This document shows positions 50,163 through 59,292 of a stretch of DNA of 64,000 nt, piece by piece. Each line of letters opens with the position of its first letter. Positions within the stretch are counted from its first letter, which is position 1. This DNA comes from Ruminococcus sp. (GTDB lineage: Bacteria > Bacillota > Clostridia > Oscillospirales > Ruminococcaceae): NCBI GenBank assembly GCA_017519145.1, contig JAFWTA010000022.1:62001-126000 (forward strand), read 5' to 3'. The notes under the pieces were generated by a model. The model did not search any database and was not told the origin of the DNA. It saw only the letters and a program-made list of their open reading frames with translations. The position numbers and the translations under genes are program-made.

Positions 50163-51878
50163 ATGTCAGAAATGGAACTTTATGACCTTTGGTGCAAAAA
50201 CGCCAAGGAAGACCCCGACCTTAAAGCTGAGCTCGACAAGATAAAGGGCGACAGCGAAGCTATAAACGATAGATTTTACCGTGATCTGGAATTTGGTACA
50301 GGCGGTCTGAGAGGTGTTATCGGTGCAGGAACCAACCGTATGAATATTTACACCGTAAGACGCGCTACACAGGGCTTTGCGGACTACCTCAATCAGGAGT
50401 ACGACAAACCAAGCGTAGCTATCTCTTACGACAGCCGTATCAAGAGCGATGTGTTCTCAAAGGCTGCCGCAGAGGTACTTGCAGCAAACGGAATAAAGGT
50501 ACATATATATACAGAGCTTATGCCTACTCCCTGCCTTTCATGGGCGGTACGCGCACTGAAGTGTCAGGGCGGCATCATGGTAACAGCAAGCCACAATCCA
50601 GCAAAGTATAACGGTTACAAGGTATACGGCGAGGACGGCTGCCAGATCACACTCAGGGGCGCAGAGATCATCCTTGAGAAGATCAATTCCCTTGATGTAT
50701 TCACAGACGTAAAGACTTCCGACTTTGAGGAAGAGTTAGCCAAGGGCAACATTTCATACATCGGCGAGGACGTTATCGAGGACTTCTACAAGCACGTTCT
50801 TGCAGAGGGCATCAACACAGACCTCTGTCCCACCAGCGGACTCAAGGTGGTATACACTCCCCTCAACGGCACAGGAAACAAGCCTGTCCGCGAGATACTG
50901 AAGCGCATCGGCATCACCGACGTTACAGTAGTAAAGGAACAGGAGAACCCCGACGGCAACTTCACCACCTGCCCCTACCCGAACCCCGAGATACGCGAGG
51001 CACTTCAGGTAGGACTCAGCTACTGCGACAAGGTGCAGCCCGATCTTCTTCTTGCAACAGACCCCGACTGTGACCGTGTAGGCATCGCAGTTCCCGACGG
51101 CAAGGGCGGCTACGCACTGTTCTCGGGCAACGAGGTAGGCGCAATGCTCCTCGAGTACATCTGCGAGCAGCGCATCAAGAAGGGCACAATGCCCAAGGAC
51201 CCCATTGCGGTCAAGACCATCGTAACAACAGACATCGTAAACCTCATCGGCAAGGAATACGGTGTAGAGATAATCGACGTTCTCACAGGCTTCAAGTTCA
51301 TCGGCGAGCAGATCGGCTTCCTTGAGGCAAAGGGCGAGGAGAACCGCTATGTATTCGGCTTTGAGGAGAGCTACGGCTATCTTTCGGGCAGCTATGTAAG
51401 AGACAAGGATGCCGTTGACGCATCAATGCTCATCTGTGAGATGGCAGCATACTACCGCACACAGGGCATCACTCTCATGCAGGCAAGAGAGAATATGTAC
51501 AAGAAGTACGGAATGTTCCTCCAGACGCTTTACAGTTTCGAGTTCGAGGGCGAAAGCGGCATGAAGCACATGGAGGAGATAATGACAGGCCTCCGTGAGA
51601 ATCATCCCACAGCTATCGGCGGACTGAAGGTTGAGCGTTTCGAGGACTACAAGGCAAGCACCTCAAAGAACATCGCAACAGGCGAGGTCAAGGAGCTTAC
51701 ACTTCCCAAGTCCAATGTACTTGCATTCTATCTTGAGGGCGGCTGCAAGGCTATTGTTCGTCCCTCGGGAACAGAGCCCAAGATCAAGACATATATCACA
51801 GCCAAGGCACCTACAAGAGCCGAGGCAGAAGTCATCGAGCAGCAGATCTACGCTGACTTCACACAGAGCATGAAGTAA
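50163..51878 (+). CDS. Phosphoglucomutase / phosphomannomutase (alpha-D-phosphohexomutase)
   Basis: A 571-aa enzyme that moves the phosphate between C1 and C6 of a hexose. The phosphoserine loop is TASHNPAKYNGYK, the metal loop DPDCDRVGIA, the sugar loop GFEESYGYLSG and the phosphate loop RPSGTEPKIK. The N-terminus contains FGTGGLRGVIGAG. It is the eukaryotic-PGM2/PMM-like long form. The ATG at 50163 has AGGAGGTATTATTA upstream; an earlier in-frame ATG lacks it. It could supply glucose 1-phosphate for glycan synthesis or glycogen. Confidence 0.95.
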   Translation: MSEMELYDLWCKNAKEDPDLKAELDKIKGDSEAINDRFYRDLEFGTGGLRGVIGAGTNRMNIYTVRRATQGFADYLNQEYDKPSVAISYDSRIKSDVFSKAAAEVLAANGIKVHIYTELMPTPCLSWAVRALKCQGGIMVTASHNPAKYNGYKVYGEDGCQITLRGAEIILEKINSLDVFTDVKTSDFEEELAKGNISYIGEDVIEDFYKHVLAEGINTDLCPTSGLKVVYTPLNGTGNKPVREILKRIGITDVTVVKEQENPDGNFTTCPYPNPEIREALQVGLSYCDKVQPDLLLATDPDCDRVGIAVPDGKGGYALFSGNEVGAMLLEYICEQRIKKGTMPKDPIAVKTIVTTDIVNLIGKEYGVEIIDVLTGFKFIGEQIGFLEAKGEENRYVFGFEESYGYLSGSYVRDKDAVDASMLICEMAAYYRTQGITLMQARENMYKKYGMFLQTLYSFEFEGESGMKHMEEIMTGLRENHPTAIGGLKVERFEDYKASTSKNIATGEVKELTLPKSNVLAFYLEGGCKAIVRPSGTEPKIKTYITAKAPTRAEAEVIEQQIYADFTQSMK

Positions 51879-51887
51879 TACACAGGG

Positions 51888-51914
51888 GGGCGGACTTCAG
51901 TCCGCCCTTTATAT
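51888..51914 (+). terminator. Terminator after the phosphohexomutase gene
   Basis: GGGCGGACT / AGTCCGCCC stem followed by TTTATATT, 10 nt past the stop codon. Confidence 0.7.
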
Positions 51915-51932
51915 TGCAATAAGGAGCAGATC

Positions 51933-52403
51933 ATGACACAGGACGAAATAAGATCACTGATAGACCGCTCCCTCTTTGCCTCACTCGGATATACCGACGA
52001 AAACGGCAGACAGAACATCCGCCGCGTATTCTGTGTCCGGCACAAGGGACTGGGAACTCACCTTATATCCACCAACACAAGCTCCTCACACGTTCAGAGT
52101 CTCATGAAGAACGGCAACGCCTGCCTTTACTTCTCCGACGATGACAGCTTTGAAGCCGTATGCCTTTACGGAAAAGCCGAGATAAGCTGTGACAGAAAGC
52201 ACAAGGAGCTTCTGTGGAACGAGGGCGACGAGAAGTATTATCCCAATGGCATAGACGACGAGGACTACTCCGTGATAGTATTCACAGCCGACAGCGGCAG
52301 ATACTACCGTTTTGACGGCAAGGCAGACCTGACTTCCGACGAGATAAGCAGCTATGACAGCAGCTGCACATTAGAGAACGGCTACTCAAAAACACACAGA
52401 TAA
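51933..52403 (+). CDS. Pyridoxamine 5'-phosphate oxidase-fold protein
   Basis: A 156-aa split-barrel flavin protein. The usual start (IRSLIDRSLFASLGYTDENG, with the RRVFCVRHKG strand) and AVCLYGKAEISCDRKHKELLW are typical of pyridoxamine-5'-phosphate-oxidase-like proteins. It differs from the one at 9929-10324, so they are not recent duplicates. Substrate unknown. AAGGAGCAGATC precedes the ATG. Confidence 0.8.
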   Translation: MTQDEIRSLIDRSLFASLGYTDENGRQNIRRVFCVRHKGLGTHLISTNTSSSHVQSLMKNGNACLYFSDDDSFEAVCLYGKAEISCDRKHKELLWNEGDEKYYPNGIDDEDYSVIVFTADSGRYYRFDGKADLTSDEISSYDSSCTLENGYSKTHR

Positions 52404-52427
52404 AAAAAGAGCAACAGGAGAAAACAA

Positions 52428-54101
52428 ATGACAGAAAAACAGAAATCCATTACTTCACGGCTAATATTCCCCATAGGAGCTGTACTGGGAGCGCTGGTAT
52501 TCATCTGGATATTCGGCACAGCCATAATCGCACCGTCTAATACGGGCTGGATATTCGAGCACCCCGACGACACCACACAGCATCATCTGGGCTGGGTATT
52601 TTACAGGCATACGCCGTGGACATTCCCCATCTGCATGACAGACGGACTTACCTCGGACGGCGCGGTATCATGTATTTACACCGATTCACTGCCGCTGTTC
52701 GCCATATTCTTCAAGCTCCTCTCCCCCATCCTGCCCGAGACCTTTCAGTATTTCGGCATCTGGGGAGTCGTATGCTTCGCACTTAACGGCGGCTTCGGAG
52801 CACTTCTGCTGAGCCGCATAAAGAACAGCATCTTCTTCACATCGGCGGGCTCGCTGTTCTATTCCATGTTTTTCCCAAGCATAGCGCGAATAACCCACCA
52901 CAACTCTCTCGGCGCCATCTGGCTCATAATGATAGCCATGATACTGACGCTGGATCACAGCCGCAAATACAAGCGCAGCTTCACTCCCATAGTGCTGTGG
53001 ACGCTGACCTGCATGGCAGCAACGCTCATCCACATCTACTTCATCCCCATGGTGTACTTCGTCATGGCAGGCTATATCATACTGGTCTATTTCAGGGACA
53101 AAAAGCGCCTCAAAGCGGTGCTCACCTTCATGTCCTCCACAGTATTCTCACTGCTGACGCTCTACGTTATAGGTGCATTTGAGGGCGAGAGCAGCTATGT
53201 GGACGGCGGCTACGGAATATACTCCTCCAACCTCAACACCTTCTTCAACAGCATGGGGCACTCAAAGTATATCCGCCAGCTCAATACCACACAGGGACAG
53301 GGCGAGGGCTACGGCTATCTGGGACTTGGAATGCTGGTCTGCTGCTTCCTTGCCATAATTATAGCCATCACTCGGCTTGAGAGAAAAAACGGCTCCGTCA
53401 TAAAGAACGCCGCCGCATACATAAAGAAGCACCGTGTCGAAGCGGCAGCCTTCACATTGGTATTCATGGTAAGCTTCATGTGGGCAGTGACCACCACCGT
53501 CGCCTACAATCAGAAGGTTATCATAAGCATCCCCCTGCCGAGGGTCATCATCGGCGGACTTTCCATATTCAGAGCAACTGGCAGATTTATATGGTGTCCC
53601 TGCCTGATAGTGATGACAACGGCATTATGGCTTGTATCGAAGCTTGACAAAAAGGGCGCAGCCGCCGCACTTGTCATATGCGCATGGCTGCAATACATGG
53701 ACCTGCGCAATTACAGGTATGAGCTCCACGAAGCATACGGCACTGTAAAGGAGATACCCGAAAACATTCCGTCACAGGACTGGAAAAAGCTTTCGGAGGG
53801 CGTCAGCGAGATAGTCTTCCTCCCGCTGGAGCCAAATTACAGGGACGAGATGCAGCTTTATTTCGACCTTGGCAGGCTTGCCTCGGAAAGTGATATAAAG
53901 CTCAGCAGCTTCTATCTTGCACGTTCCGATTACTATTCCATAGCGCAGTACGCCGACGATCAGTACGAAATGCTGACCTCGGGCAGCGGACGCACCGACG
54001 CCCTCTATGTATTCTTCAAGGAGGAGACAGTTCCCGAAAAGCTTGACAACTTCGAGGTATACCATATCGGAGACTACATTTTCGGCAGAGTTAAAAAATA
54101 A
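52428..54101 (+). CDS. Multi-spanning membrane protein, GT-C/DUF6311-like
   Basis: A 557-aa membrane protein with about ten helices. The first outer loop carries HPDDTTQHHLGWVFYRHTPW, with acidic residues (Asp-Asp) in the position typical for GT-C glycosyltransferases, followed by TDSLPLFAIFFKLLSPILP. This pattern is found in DUF6311 and related mannosyltransferase-like families. The C-terminal 120 residues are soluble. It may transfer a sugar from a lipid carrier; this is inferred from layout only. AGGAG precedes the ATG. Confidence 0.65.
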   Translation: MTEKQKSITSRLIFPIGAVLGALVFIWIFGTAIIAPSNTGWIFEHPDDTTQHHLGWVFYRHTPWTFPICMTDGLTSDGAVSCIYTDSLPLFAIFFKLLSPILPETFQYFGIWGVVCFALNGGFGALLLSRIKNSIFFTSAGSLFYSMFFPSIARITHHNSLGAIWLIMIAMILTLDHSRKYKRSFTPIVLWTLTCMAATLIHIYFIPMVYFVMAGYIILVYFRDKKRLKAVLTFMSSTVFSLLTLYVIGAFEGESSYVDGGYGIYSSNLNTFFNSMGHSKYIRQLNTTQGQGEGYGYLGLGMLVCCFLAIIIAITRLERKNGSVIKNAAAYIKKHRVEAAAFTLVFMVSFMWAVTTTVAYNQKVIISIPLPRVIIGGLSIFRATGRFIWCPCLIVMTTALWLVSKLDKKGAAAALVICAWLQYMDLRNYRYELHEAYGTVKEIPENIPSQDWKKLSEGVSEIVFLPLEPNYRDEMQLYFDLGRLASESDIKLSSFYLARSDYYSIAQYADDQYEMLTSGSGRTDALYVFFKEETVPEKLDNFEVYHIGDYIFGRVKK

Positions 54102-54119
54102 AAATAAATCACATAGCCC

Positions 54120-54148
54120 TTGACACACACGGGACAGTGTGATATAAT
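54120..54148 (+). promoter_or_regulatory. Promoter of rpmE
   Basis: TTGACA (54120-54125), 17-nt spacer, TATAAT (54143-54148). The leader is about 80 nt long. Confidence 0.8.
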
Positions 54149-54235
54149 TAATTACTGTAATGTATATTCGGCACTACTGTCTAAAGGAAATGATGGGCTG
54201 CACGATCTACAAATTATTGTAAAGAGGTGAAAATC

Positions 54236-54439
54236 GTGAAAGAGGGAATCCATCCTGAGTTCAAGAAGACCACAATTACCTGCCACTGCGGTAACGTGAT
54301 CGAGACTATGTCTACAAAGGAAAACATCAAGGTTGAAATCTGCTCAAAGTGCCATCCTTTCTATACCGGTAAGCAGAAGCTTGTTGATACAGGCGGACGC
54401 GTTGACAGATTCAAGAAGCGTTTCAATATGGACAAATAA
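54236..54439 (+). CDS. rpmE: Large-subunit ribosomal protein L31
   Basis: A 67-aa 50S protein. The sequence reads [16 protein letters not shown] from its GTG start and contains CHCGNV and [11 protein letters not shown], so it is the zinc-binding (C+) form. GTG at 54236 is chosen; an in-frame GTG 9 nt upstream lies inside the AAAGAGGTG ribosome site. It is a single-gene unit with promoter and terminator. Confidence 0.95.
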   Translation: MKEGIHPEFKKTTITCHCGNVIETMSTKENIKVEICSKCHPFYTGKQKLVDTGGRVDRFKKRFNMDK

Positions 54440-54447
54440 GTCACAAG

Positions 54448-54470
54448 GCCCCGTCAATGACGGGGCTTTT
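54448..54470 (+). terminator. Terminator of rpmE
   Basis: GCCCCGTCA / TGACGGGGC stem followed by TTTT. Confidence 0.75.
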
Positions 54471-54489
54471 CGTACATAGGTAAGTATTT

Positions 54490-55137
54490 ATGAACTATCT
54501 GACAATTTCCGAAAATGCCAAGGCTTCGTTCATTGAGAAGCGTTCGGAGTTCATCGGCTATATCGCCCCCGTAAAGACAAACGACGAGGCAGTAGCCTTT
54601 ATAAACTCCATAAAGGCAGAGCACCGCAAGGCGCGTCACAATGTATACGCCTACATACTCCGCGAGGACAACATTTCCCGATATTCCGACGACGGTGAGC
54701 CTCAGGGCACCGCAGGCGTCCCCGTGCTCGACGTACTGAAAAAGCGCGGACTCACCGATGTTTGCGTGGTAGTCACCCGTTATTTCGGCGGCATACTGCT
54801 TGGCGGCGGCGGACTGGTGCGAGCCTATTCCCACGCTGCATCCCTTGCCTGTGACGCAGCCCATATCATGGATATGTGTCTCTGTCACCGTCTGAAAATA
54901 ACCGCAGACTACGGTATGTACGGCAAGATATCCTATCTGCTGCCCAATTTTGACACTATCACGGTGAACTCGGATTTCGGCAGCGATGTAACACTTGATA
55001 TACTCGTTCTCTCCGAAAGGCTCGACGCACTGAAAAAAGAGCTTACGGAAGCCACAAACGGCACCGCCGCCATAGAGGACTGCGGAGAGCTTTATGAGGA
55101 TTTTTCTTCGGTGAAAAAAAATTCCGAAGAAAAATAA
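54490..55137 (+). CDS. YigZ/IMPACT-family protein
   Basis: A 215-aa cytoplasmic protein of the UPF0029/Impact family. The N-terminal domain contains HRKARHNVYAYILREDN and DDGEPQGTAGVPVLDVL, and TRYFGGILLGGGGLVRAYS is the hallmark segment. The C-terminal DUF1949 domain is ferredoxin-like. Eukaryotic IMPACT inhibits Gcn2; the bacterial protein is possibly linked to translation or proline-peptide handling, but its role is unsettled. It lies between rpmE and the dGTPase-like gene. Confidence 0.92.
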   Translation: MNYLTISENAKASFIEKRSEFIGYIAPVKTNDEAVAFINSIKAEHRKARHNVYAYILREDNISRYSDDGEPQGTAGVPVLDVLKKRGLTDVCVVVTRYFGGILLGGGGLVRAYSHAASLACDAAHIMDMCLCHRLKITADYGMYGKISYLLPNFDTITVNSDFGSDVTLDILVLSERLDALKKELTEATNGTAAIEDCGELYEDFSSVKKNSEEK

Positions 55138-55190
55138 AGGGTTTTTTGTCCCGATTTAGTATAAGTATATAGAGGCAGTTTTAAGGCTGT

Positions 55191-55229
55191 CCGTGTGTAC
55201 AGTGGAGAATTTCGCTGTACACGGTTTTT
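55191..55229 (+). terminator. Terminator/attenuator before the dGTPase-like gene
   Basis: CCGTGTGTACAG / CTGTACACGG stem (2-nt bulge) followed by TTTTTC, 54 nt past the yigZ stop codon and 41 nt before the next start. Confidence 0.7.
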
Positions 55230-55269
55230 CACTGCATTTTTTCCAATAAACAGTCAGGGAGGAGATAGT

Positions 55270-56265
55270 ATGACAGTCCGCGAACAGATAGAGATCAGCG
55301 AAGCAGGCATTCTCAGCAAGTACGCCTGTGCCAGCGTTGACGAGGTCGGCACCAAGCGCGACCGCTACGAGGAAAAGTGCCCCTACCGCACGGAATTCCA
55401 GCGTGACCGCGACCGCATACTGCACTGCAATTCCTTCCGACGGCTGAAGCGTAAAACGCAGGTATTCCTCTCCCCCGTGGGCGACCATTACAGGACCCGT
55501 CTCACCCACACTCTTGAGGTAGCACAGATAGCGAGGACTATTTCCCGCGGTATGCGGCTCAACGAGGATCTCACCGAGGCAATAGCCTTAGGCCATGATC
55601 TGGGGCACTCACCCTTCGGTCACTGCGGAGAGAAGACTCTCAACGAGATCTGTCCCCACGGCTTCAAGCATTACGAGCAGAGTCTCCGTGTAGTTGAGGT
55701 AGTGGAAAAAAAGGGCAAGGGACTCAATCTCACCTACGCGGTCCGCAACGGCATACTCTGCCATACCAACATGACAGCGGACACCAAGGAGGGCAATATA
55801 GTCCGACTTGCCGACACCATCGCCTACATAAACCACGACATCGAGGACTCTATCCGCGCAGGTATCCTCAGCAATGATGACCTGCCGAGAGACTGCGTAA
55901 GGACGCTGGGCAGAACCAAGACACAGCGCATCACCACTCTCATCGCCTCTGTCATAGAGCACGGAGCGGTGGATATAGACTTTGCACCCAATATCCGCAA
56001 GGCGCACGACGACCTCAAGCGCTTCATGTTTGAGAAGGTCTACACCAATCCTGCCGCAAAGCAGGAGGAGGGCAAGGCTGAGCAGCTGGTGAGGAAGCTT
56101 TACGCTTACTTCATCGAGCACAGCGACAAGCTCCCCGATGAGTACCGCAATATAATGAAAAACACCGACGCAGACAGAGCGGTCTGCGACTATATCTCGG
56201 GTATGAGCGACGAATACGCAGTCGATCTGTACACCGAGCTGTTCGTCCCGAAATTCTGGAAGTGA
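55270..56265 (+). CDS. Deoxyguanosinetriphosphate triphosphohydrolase-like protein
   Basis: A 331-aa HD-domain protein of the dGTPase family. The metal site has H and D residues in THTLEVAQ and GHDLGHSPFGHCGE. The front segment FQRDRDRILHCNSFRRLKRKTQVFLSP is a family hallmark. Known members split dNTPs to deoxynucleoside and triphosphate. The ATG at 55270 has GGGAGGAGATAGT upstream; an earlier GTG-initiated frame contains the terminator stem and is not coding. The gene is 7 nt before dnaG, an arrangement found in many Firmicutes. Confidence 0.9.
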   Translation: MTVREQIEISEAGILSKYACASVDEVGTKRDRYEEKCPYRTEFQRDRDRILHCNSFRRLKRKTQVFLSPVGDHYRTRLTHTLEVAQIARTISRGMRLNEDLTEAIALGHDLGHSPFGHCGEKTLNEICPHGFKHYEQSLRVVEVVEKKGKGLNLTYAVRNGILCHTNMTADTKEGNIVRLADTIAYINHDIEDSIRAGILSNDDLPRDCVRTLGRTKTQRITTLIASVIEHGAVDIDFAPNIRKAHDDLKRFMFEKVYTNPAAKQEEGKAEQLVRKLYAYFIEHSDKLPDEYRNIMKNTDADRAVCDYISGMSDEYAVDLYTELFVPKFWK

Positions 56266-56272
56266 GGGAAAT

Positions 56273-58009
56273 ATGCCCCGTAACGATGAATTTCTCTACA
56301 ATCTGCGAAATGCCAACCCCATAGAAACGGTCATGGGCGGCTATGTGAACCTGATAAGGCGAGGGCGGAACTATGTCTGCTCCTGCCCCTTTCACTCGGA
56401 AAAGACTCCCTCCTGCACCATATTCACCGACACCCAGAGCTTCTACTGCTTCGGCTGCGGCGCAGGCGGTGACGTTATAACCTTCACCATGAAGATCGAA
56501 AATCTGGACTTTTCCGAAGCCGTCAAGCTCCTCGCCCAGCGCTCGGGCATGGAGGTGCCCGAATACGGACAGAAGGACAGCGGCTACGCAAAGCGCAAGA
56601 CCCGTATCTACGAGATGAACCGCCTTGCCGCCAACTACTTCTACACCAACCTGTTCAAGGGCCCCGACAAGACGGGTCTGCAGTATTTCGCAAGCCGAAA
56701 GCTCACTCCCCAGACCATAAAGAAGTACGGTCTCGGATATGCCTCGGACTCATGGAACGATCTCACAGATCATCTCCGCTCCAAGGGCTACACCGATGAA
56801 GAGATCGTGGATGCATGGCTGGCAGGAAGCAAGAACGGCAGAACATTCGATATGTTCCGCAAGAGGGTCATGTTCCCTATCATTGACCTTCGCGGCAATA
56901 TAATAGGCTTCGGCGGACGAGTCCTTGACGACTCTCAGCCAAAGTACCTGAACACGGGAAAAACCCCCGTCTTTGACAAGGGCTCCAACCTTTTCTCCAT
57001 GAACTTCGCCAAGAATTCAAACGCCAAGCGTCTGATACTCTGTGAGGGCTACATGGACGTCATCGCCGTAAATCAGGCAGGCTTCGACAACGTGGTAGCC
57101 ACGCTGGGAACCGCTATAACTCCCGATCAGGCGCGGCTCATAAGCCATTACGCCGAGGAGGTCATAGTTGCCTACGACAGCGACGGCGCAGGACAAAAGG
57201 CGACCCAGAAAGCCATAAACCACTTCGCTGATGTGGGACTGCGCACAAAGATAATCCACATGGAGGGCGCCAAGGACCCCGACGAGTTCATAAAGAAGTT
57301 CGGCAGAGACCGCTTCCGTATGCTCCTTGACGGCTCCAACGACGCCAACGACTTCATGCTGGACAAGTGCGAGGACGGCCTTGACCTTACCACGGACATA
57401 GGCAGAGTGGAGCTGCTGAAGCGCACCTCTAAGGTGCTTGCTGGCATAGAATCGCCTCTGGAGCGAGAGGTCTACATCTCCCGAACGTCCAAGAAGTGTG
57501 ACATACCCGTGCAGGTGCTGAAGACCCACATCGACGCCATGCTGAAAAAGAACAGCAGCAGTGCCAAGAAGAACGAATGGCGCAATATCAAGGCAAAGAC
57601 CTCATACATACGCGATGATATCAACCCCGATGCCGTCAGCAACAAGAAGCAGGCGCGCGCCGAGGAGACTATAATAAGCTATCTGCTCATGCGTCCTCAG
57701 GAATACGAGGACGTTGAGAAGCTTGCTCCCGCAGAGTGCTTCGTGACCGCCTTCAACAAGAAGGTCTACAGAGCGCTGCTGGAGCGCATGAAAAATTCCG
57801 ACAAGTTCTCCATTTCCCTGCTCTCGGACGAATTTTCCACGGAGGAAATGGGAAGAATAAGCGGAATAGCAGCAAAAAAGCGCGAAGTAGCCGTAACGCT
57901 GGACGTTGTGGCAGACTGCGCAAAGGTGCTGAAAGAAAACAGACCCGCGGCTGACGGAGAGCTTAGCAACGACGAGCTGCTCGAGCTTTTCCGTTCCAAA
58001 AATAAATAG
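56273..58009 (+). CDS. dnaG: DNA primase
   Basis: A 578-aa primase that makes RNA primers at the replication fork. The zinc finger is visible in [13 protein letters not shown] and [13 protein letters not shown] (CHC2 type). The TOPRIM core has [17 protein letters not shown] and [11 protein letters not shown], and [15 protein letters not shown] is the RNA polymerase-like motif. The C-terminal helicase-binding domain is helical. It lies between the dGTPase-like gene and rpoD, the classic macromolecular-synthesis operon. Confidence 0.97.
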   Translation: MPRNDEFLYNLRNANPIETVMGGYVNLIRRGRNYVCSCPFHSEKTPSCTIFTDTQSFYCFGCGAGGDVITFTMKIENLDFSEAVKLLAQRSGMEVPEYGQKDSGYAKRKTRIYEMNRLAANYFYTNLFKGPDKTGLQYFASRKLTPQTIKKYGLGYASDSWNDLTDHLRSKGYTDEEIVDAWLAGSKNGRTFDMFRKRVMFPIIDLRGNIIGFGGRVLDDSQPKYLNTGKTPVFDKGSNLFSMNFAKNSNAKRLILCEGYMDVIAVNQAGFDNVVATLGTAITPDQARLISHYAEEVIVAYDSDGAGQKATQKAINHFADVGLRTKIIHMEGAKDPDEFIKKFGRDRFRMLLDGSNDANDFMLDKCEDGLDLTTDIGRVELLKRTSKVLAGIESPLEREVYISRTSKKCDIPVQVLKTHIDAMLKKNSSSAKKNEWRNIKAKTSYIRDDINPDAVSNKKQARAEETIISYLLMRPQEYEDVEKLAPAECFVTAFNKKVYRALLERMKNSDKFSISLLSDEFSTEEMGRISGIAAKKREVAVTLDVVADCAKVLKENRPAADGELSNDELLELFRSKNK

Positions 58010-58023
58010 GAGGATATAAGATT

Positions 58024-59103
58024 ATGGAAAAGAAGAACACCATCGAAGCCCTGATGGAACAGGGCAAGACCAACGGCAAGCTCACCACAAAGGAGATAAC
58101 CGATGCACTGGAGGAGCTTGATTTTGACGTTGATCAGATCAATACCTTCTATGACAACTGTGAAAACCTCAACATCGAGATCGTCGAGGACATGAACCTT
58201 GACGCCGACCTGAAGATAGGTCTCGACTCAAATATGACAGACGACCTTGAAATGGCACTTTCCACCGAGGGTATCGCCATTGATGACCCTGTAAAGATCT
58301 ACCTCAAGGAGATCGGACGAGTTCCCCTGCTCACCACCGAGGAGGAGATCGAGCTGGCACAGAGAATGGCAAAGGGCGATCCCTACGCAAAGAAGCGCCT
58401 TTCGGAAGCAAACCTCCGACTGGTAGTATCCATCGCCAAGAAGTATGTGGGCAGAGGAATGCAGTTCCTCGACCTTATACAGGAGGGAAATCTCGGACTT
58501 ATCAAGGCTGTTGAAAAGTTCGACTACACCAAGGGCTTCAAGTTCTCCACATATGCAACATGGTGGATACGTCAGGCTATCACCCGTGCTATCGCCGATC
58601 AGGCAAGGACCATCCGTATCCCCGTACACATGGTAGAGACCATCACCAAGGTAAAGAAGGTGTCCAGCCAGCTTCTCCATGAGAACGGCCATGACCCCAG
58701 CCCCGAGGAGATCGCGGACAAGCTCAATATGCCTGTGGACAAGGTACGCGAGATCATGCGTGTAGCTCAGGATCCCGTATCTCTTGAAACTCCTATCGGT
58801 GAGGAGGAGGACAGCCATCTCGGCGACTTCATCCCCGACGATGACGCTCCCGCACCTGCTGAGGCAGCTTCACATACACTTCTGAAGGAGCAGCTCAACG
58901 AGGTACTCTCCACACTTACAGACCGTGAGGCAAAGGTGCTGAAGCTCCGTTTCGGTCTTGAGGACGGCAAGTCCCGTACCCTTGAGGAAGTAGGTCAGCG
59001 CTTTGACGTTACCCGTGAGCGTATCCGCCAGATAGAGGCAAAAGCTCTCAGAAAGCTCCGTCACCCCAGCAGAAGCAAGAAGGTCAAGGACTTCCTCGAC
59101 TGA
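58024..59103 (+). CDS. rpoD: RNA polymerase primary sigma factor (sigma-A/RpoD)
   Basis: A 359-aa housekeeping sigma factor. It has a short region 1.1-like start, region 1.2 ([17 protein letters not shown]), region 2 ([29 protein letters not shown] and [18 protein letters not shown]), region 3 and region 4 ([19 protein letters not shown], then [20 protein letters not shown]). This reads the TTGACA/TATAAT promoters seen through the window. It follows dnaG by 14 nt. A perfect terminator hairpin follows. Confidence 0.98.
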   Translation: MEKKNTIEALMEQGKTNGKLTTKEITDALEELDFDVDQINTFYDNCENLNIEIVEDMNLDADLKIGLDSNMTDDLEMALSTEGIAIDDPVKIYLKEIGRVPLLTTEEEIELAQRMAKGDPYAKKRLSEANLRLVVSIAKKYVGRGMQFLDLIQEGNLGLIKAVEKFDYTKGFKFSTYATWWIRQAITRAIADQARTIRIPVHMVETITKVKKVSSQLLHENGHDPSPEEIADKLNMPVDKVREIMRVAQDPVSLETPIGEEEDSHLGDFIPDDDAPAPAEAASHTLLKEQLNEVLSTLTDREAKVLKLRFGLEDGKSRTLEEVGQRFDVTRERIRQIEAKALRKLRHPSRSKKVKDFLD

Positions 59104-59118
59104 TAGCACAACACTCAT

Positions 59119-59146
59119 AAAGCCGCCTTTAAAGGCGGCTTTTTTA
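59119..59146 (+). terminator. Terminator of the dgt-dnaG-rpoD operon
   Basis: Perfect palindrome AAGCCGCCTTTAAAGGCGGCTT followed by TTTT. Confidence 0.85.
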
Positions 59147-59175
59147 TTGACATTCAGCCTCCGATGTAGTATAAT
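59147..59175 (+). promoter_or_regulatory. Promoter of the EAL-repeat protein gene
   Basis: TTGACA (59147-59152), 17-nt spacer, TATAAT (59170-59175), starting right after the rpoD terminator. Confidence 0.85.
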
Positions 59176-59201
59176 AAAATTGTATAAATATGTACGTTAT
59201 C

Positions 59202-59274
59202 ACGGTCACCTGCTGACCGTTCAAAAAGCAGGTACACAAGGGGAAAACAAGCTGCGGCATAGCGCTGCAGCCCC
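59202..59274 (+). promoter_or_regulatory. Structured leader with candidate pseudoknot
   Basis: ACGGTC (59202-59207) pairs with GACCGT (59215-59220); the 7-nt loop ACCTGCT is exactly complementary to AGCAGGT at 59227-59233, giving a possible H-type pseudoknot with a TCAAAA linker. A second stem GGGG-GCTGC / GCAGC-CCC (59240-59274) has AAAACAA on one side, and the ribosome site AAGGAG follows. It lacks the conserved core of the cyclic-di-GMP-I riboswitch. It may regulate translation; its ligand, if any, is unknown. Confidence 0.5.
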
Positions 59275-59292
59275 AAGGTATAAGGAGCGAGC

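Noticed and set aside
59176-59292. Cyclic-di-GMP-I (GEMM) riboswitch before the EAL-repeat gene
   Set aside because: The conserved core GGGCAAACC and the GNRA-type tetraloop/receptor pattern are absent, so I report only an unnamed structured leader.
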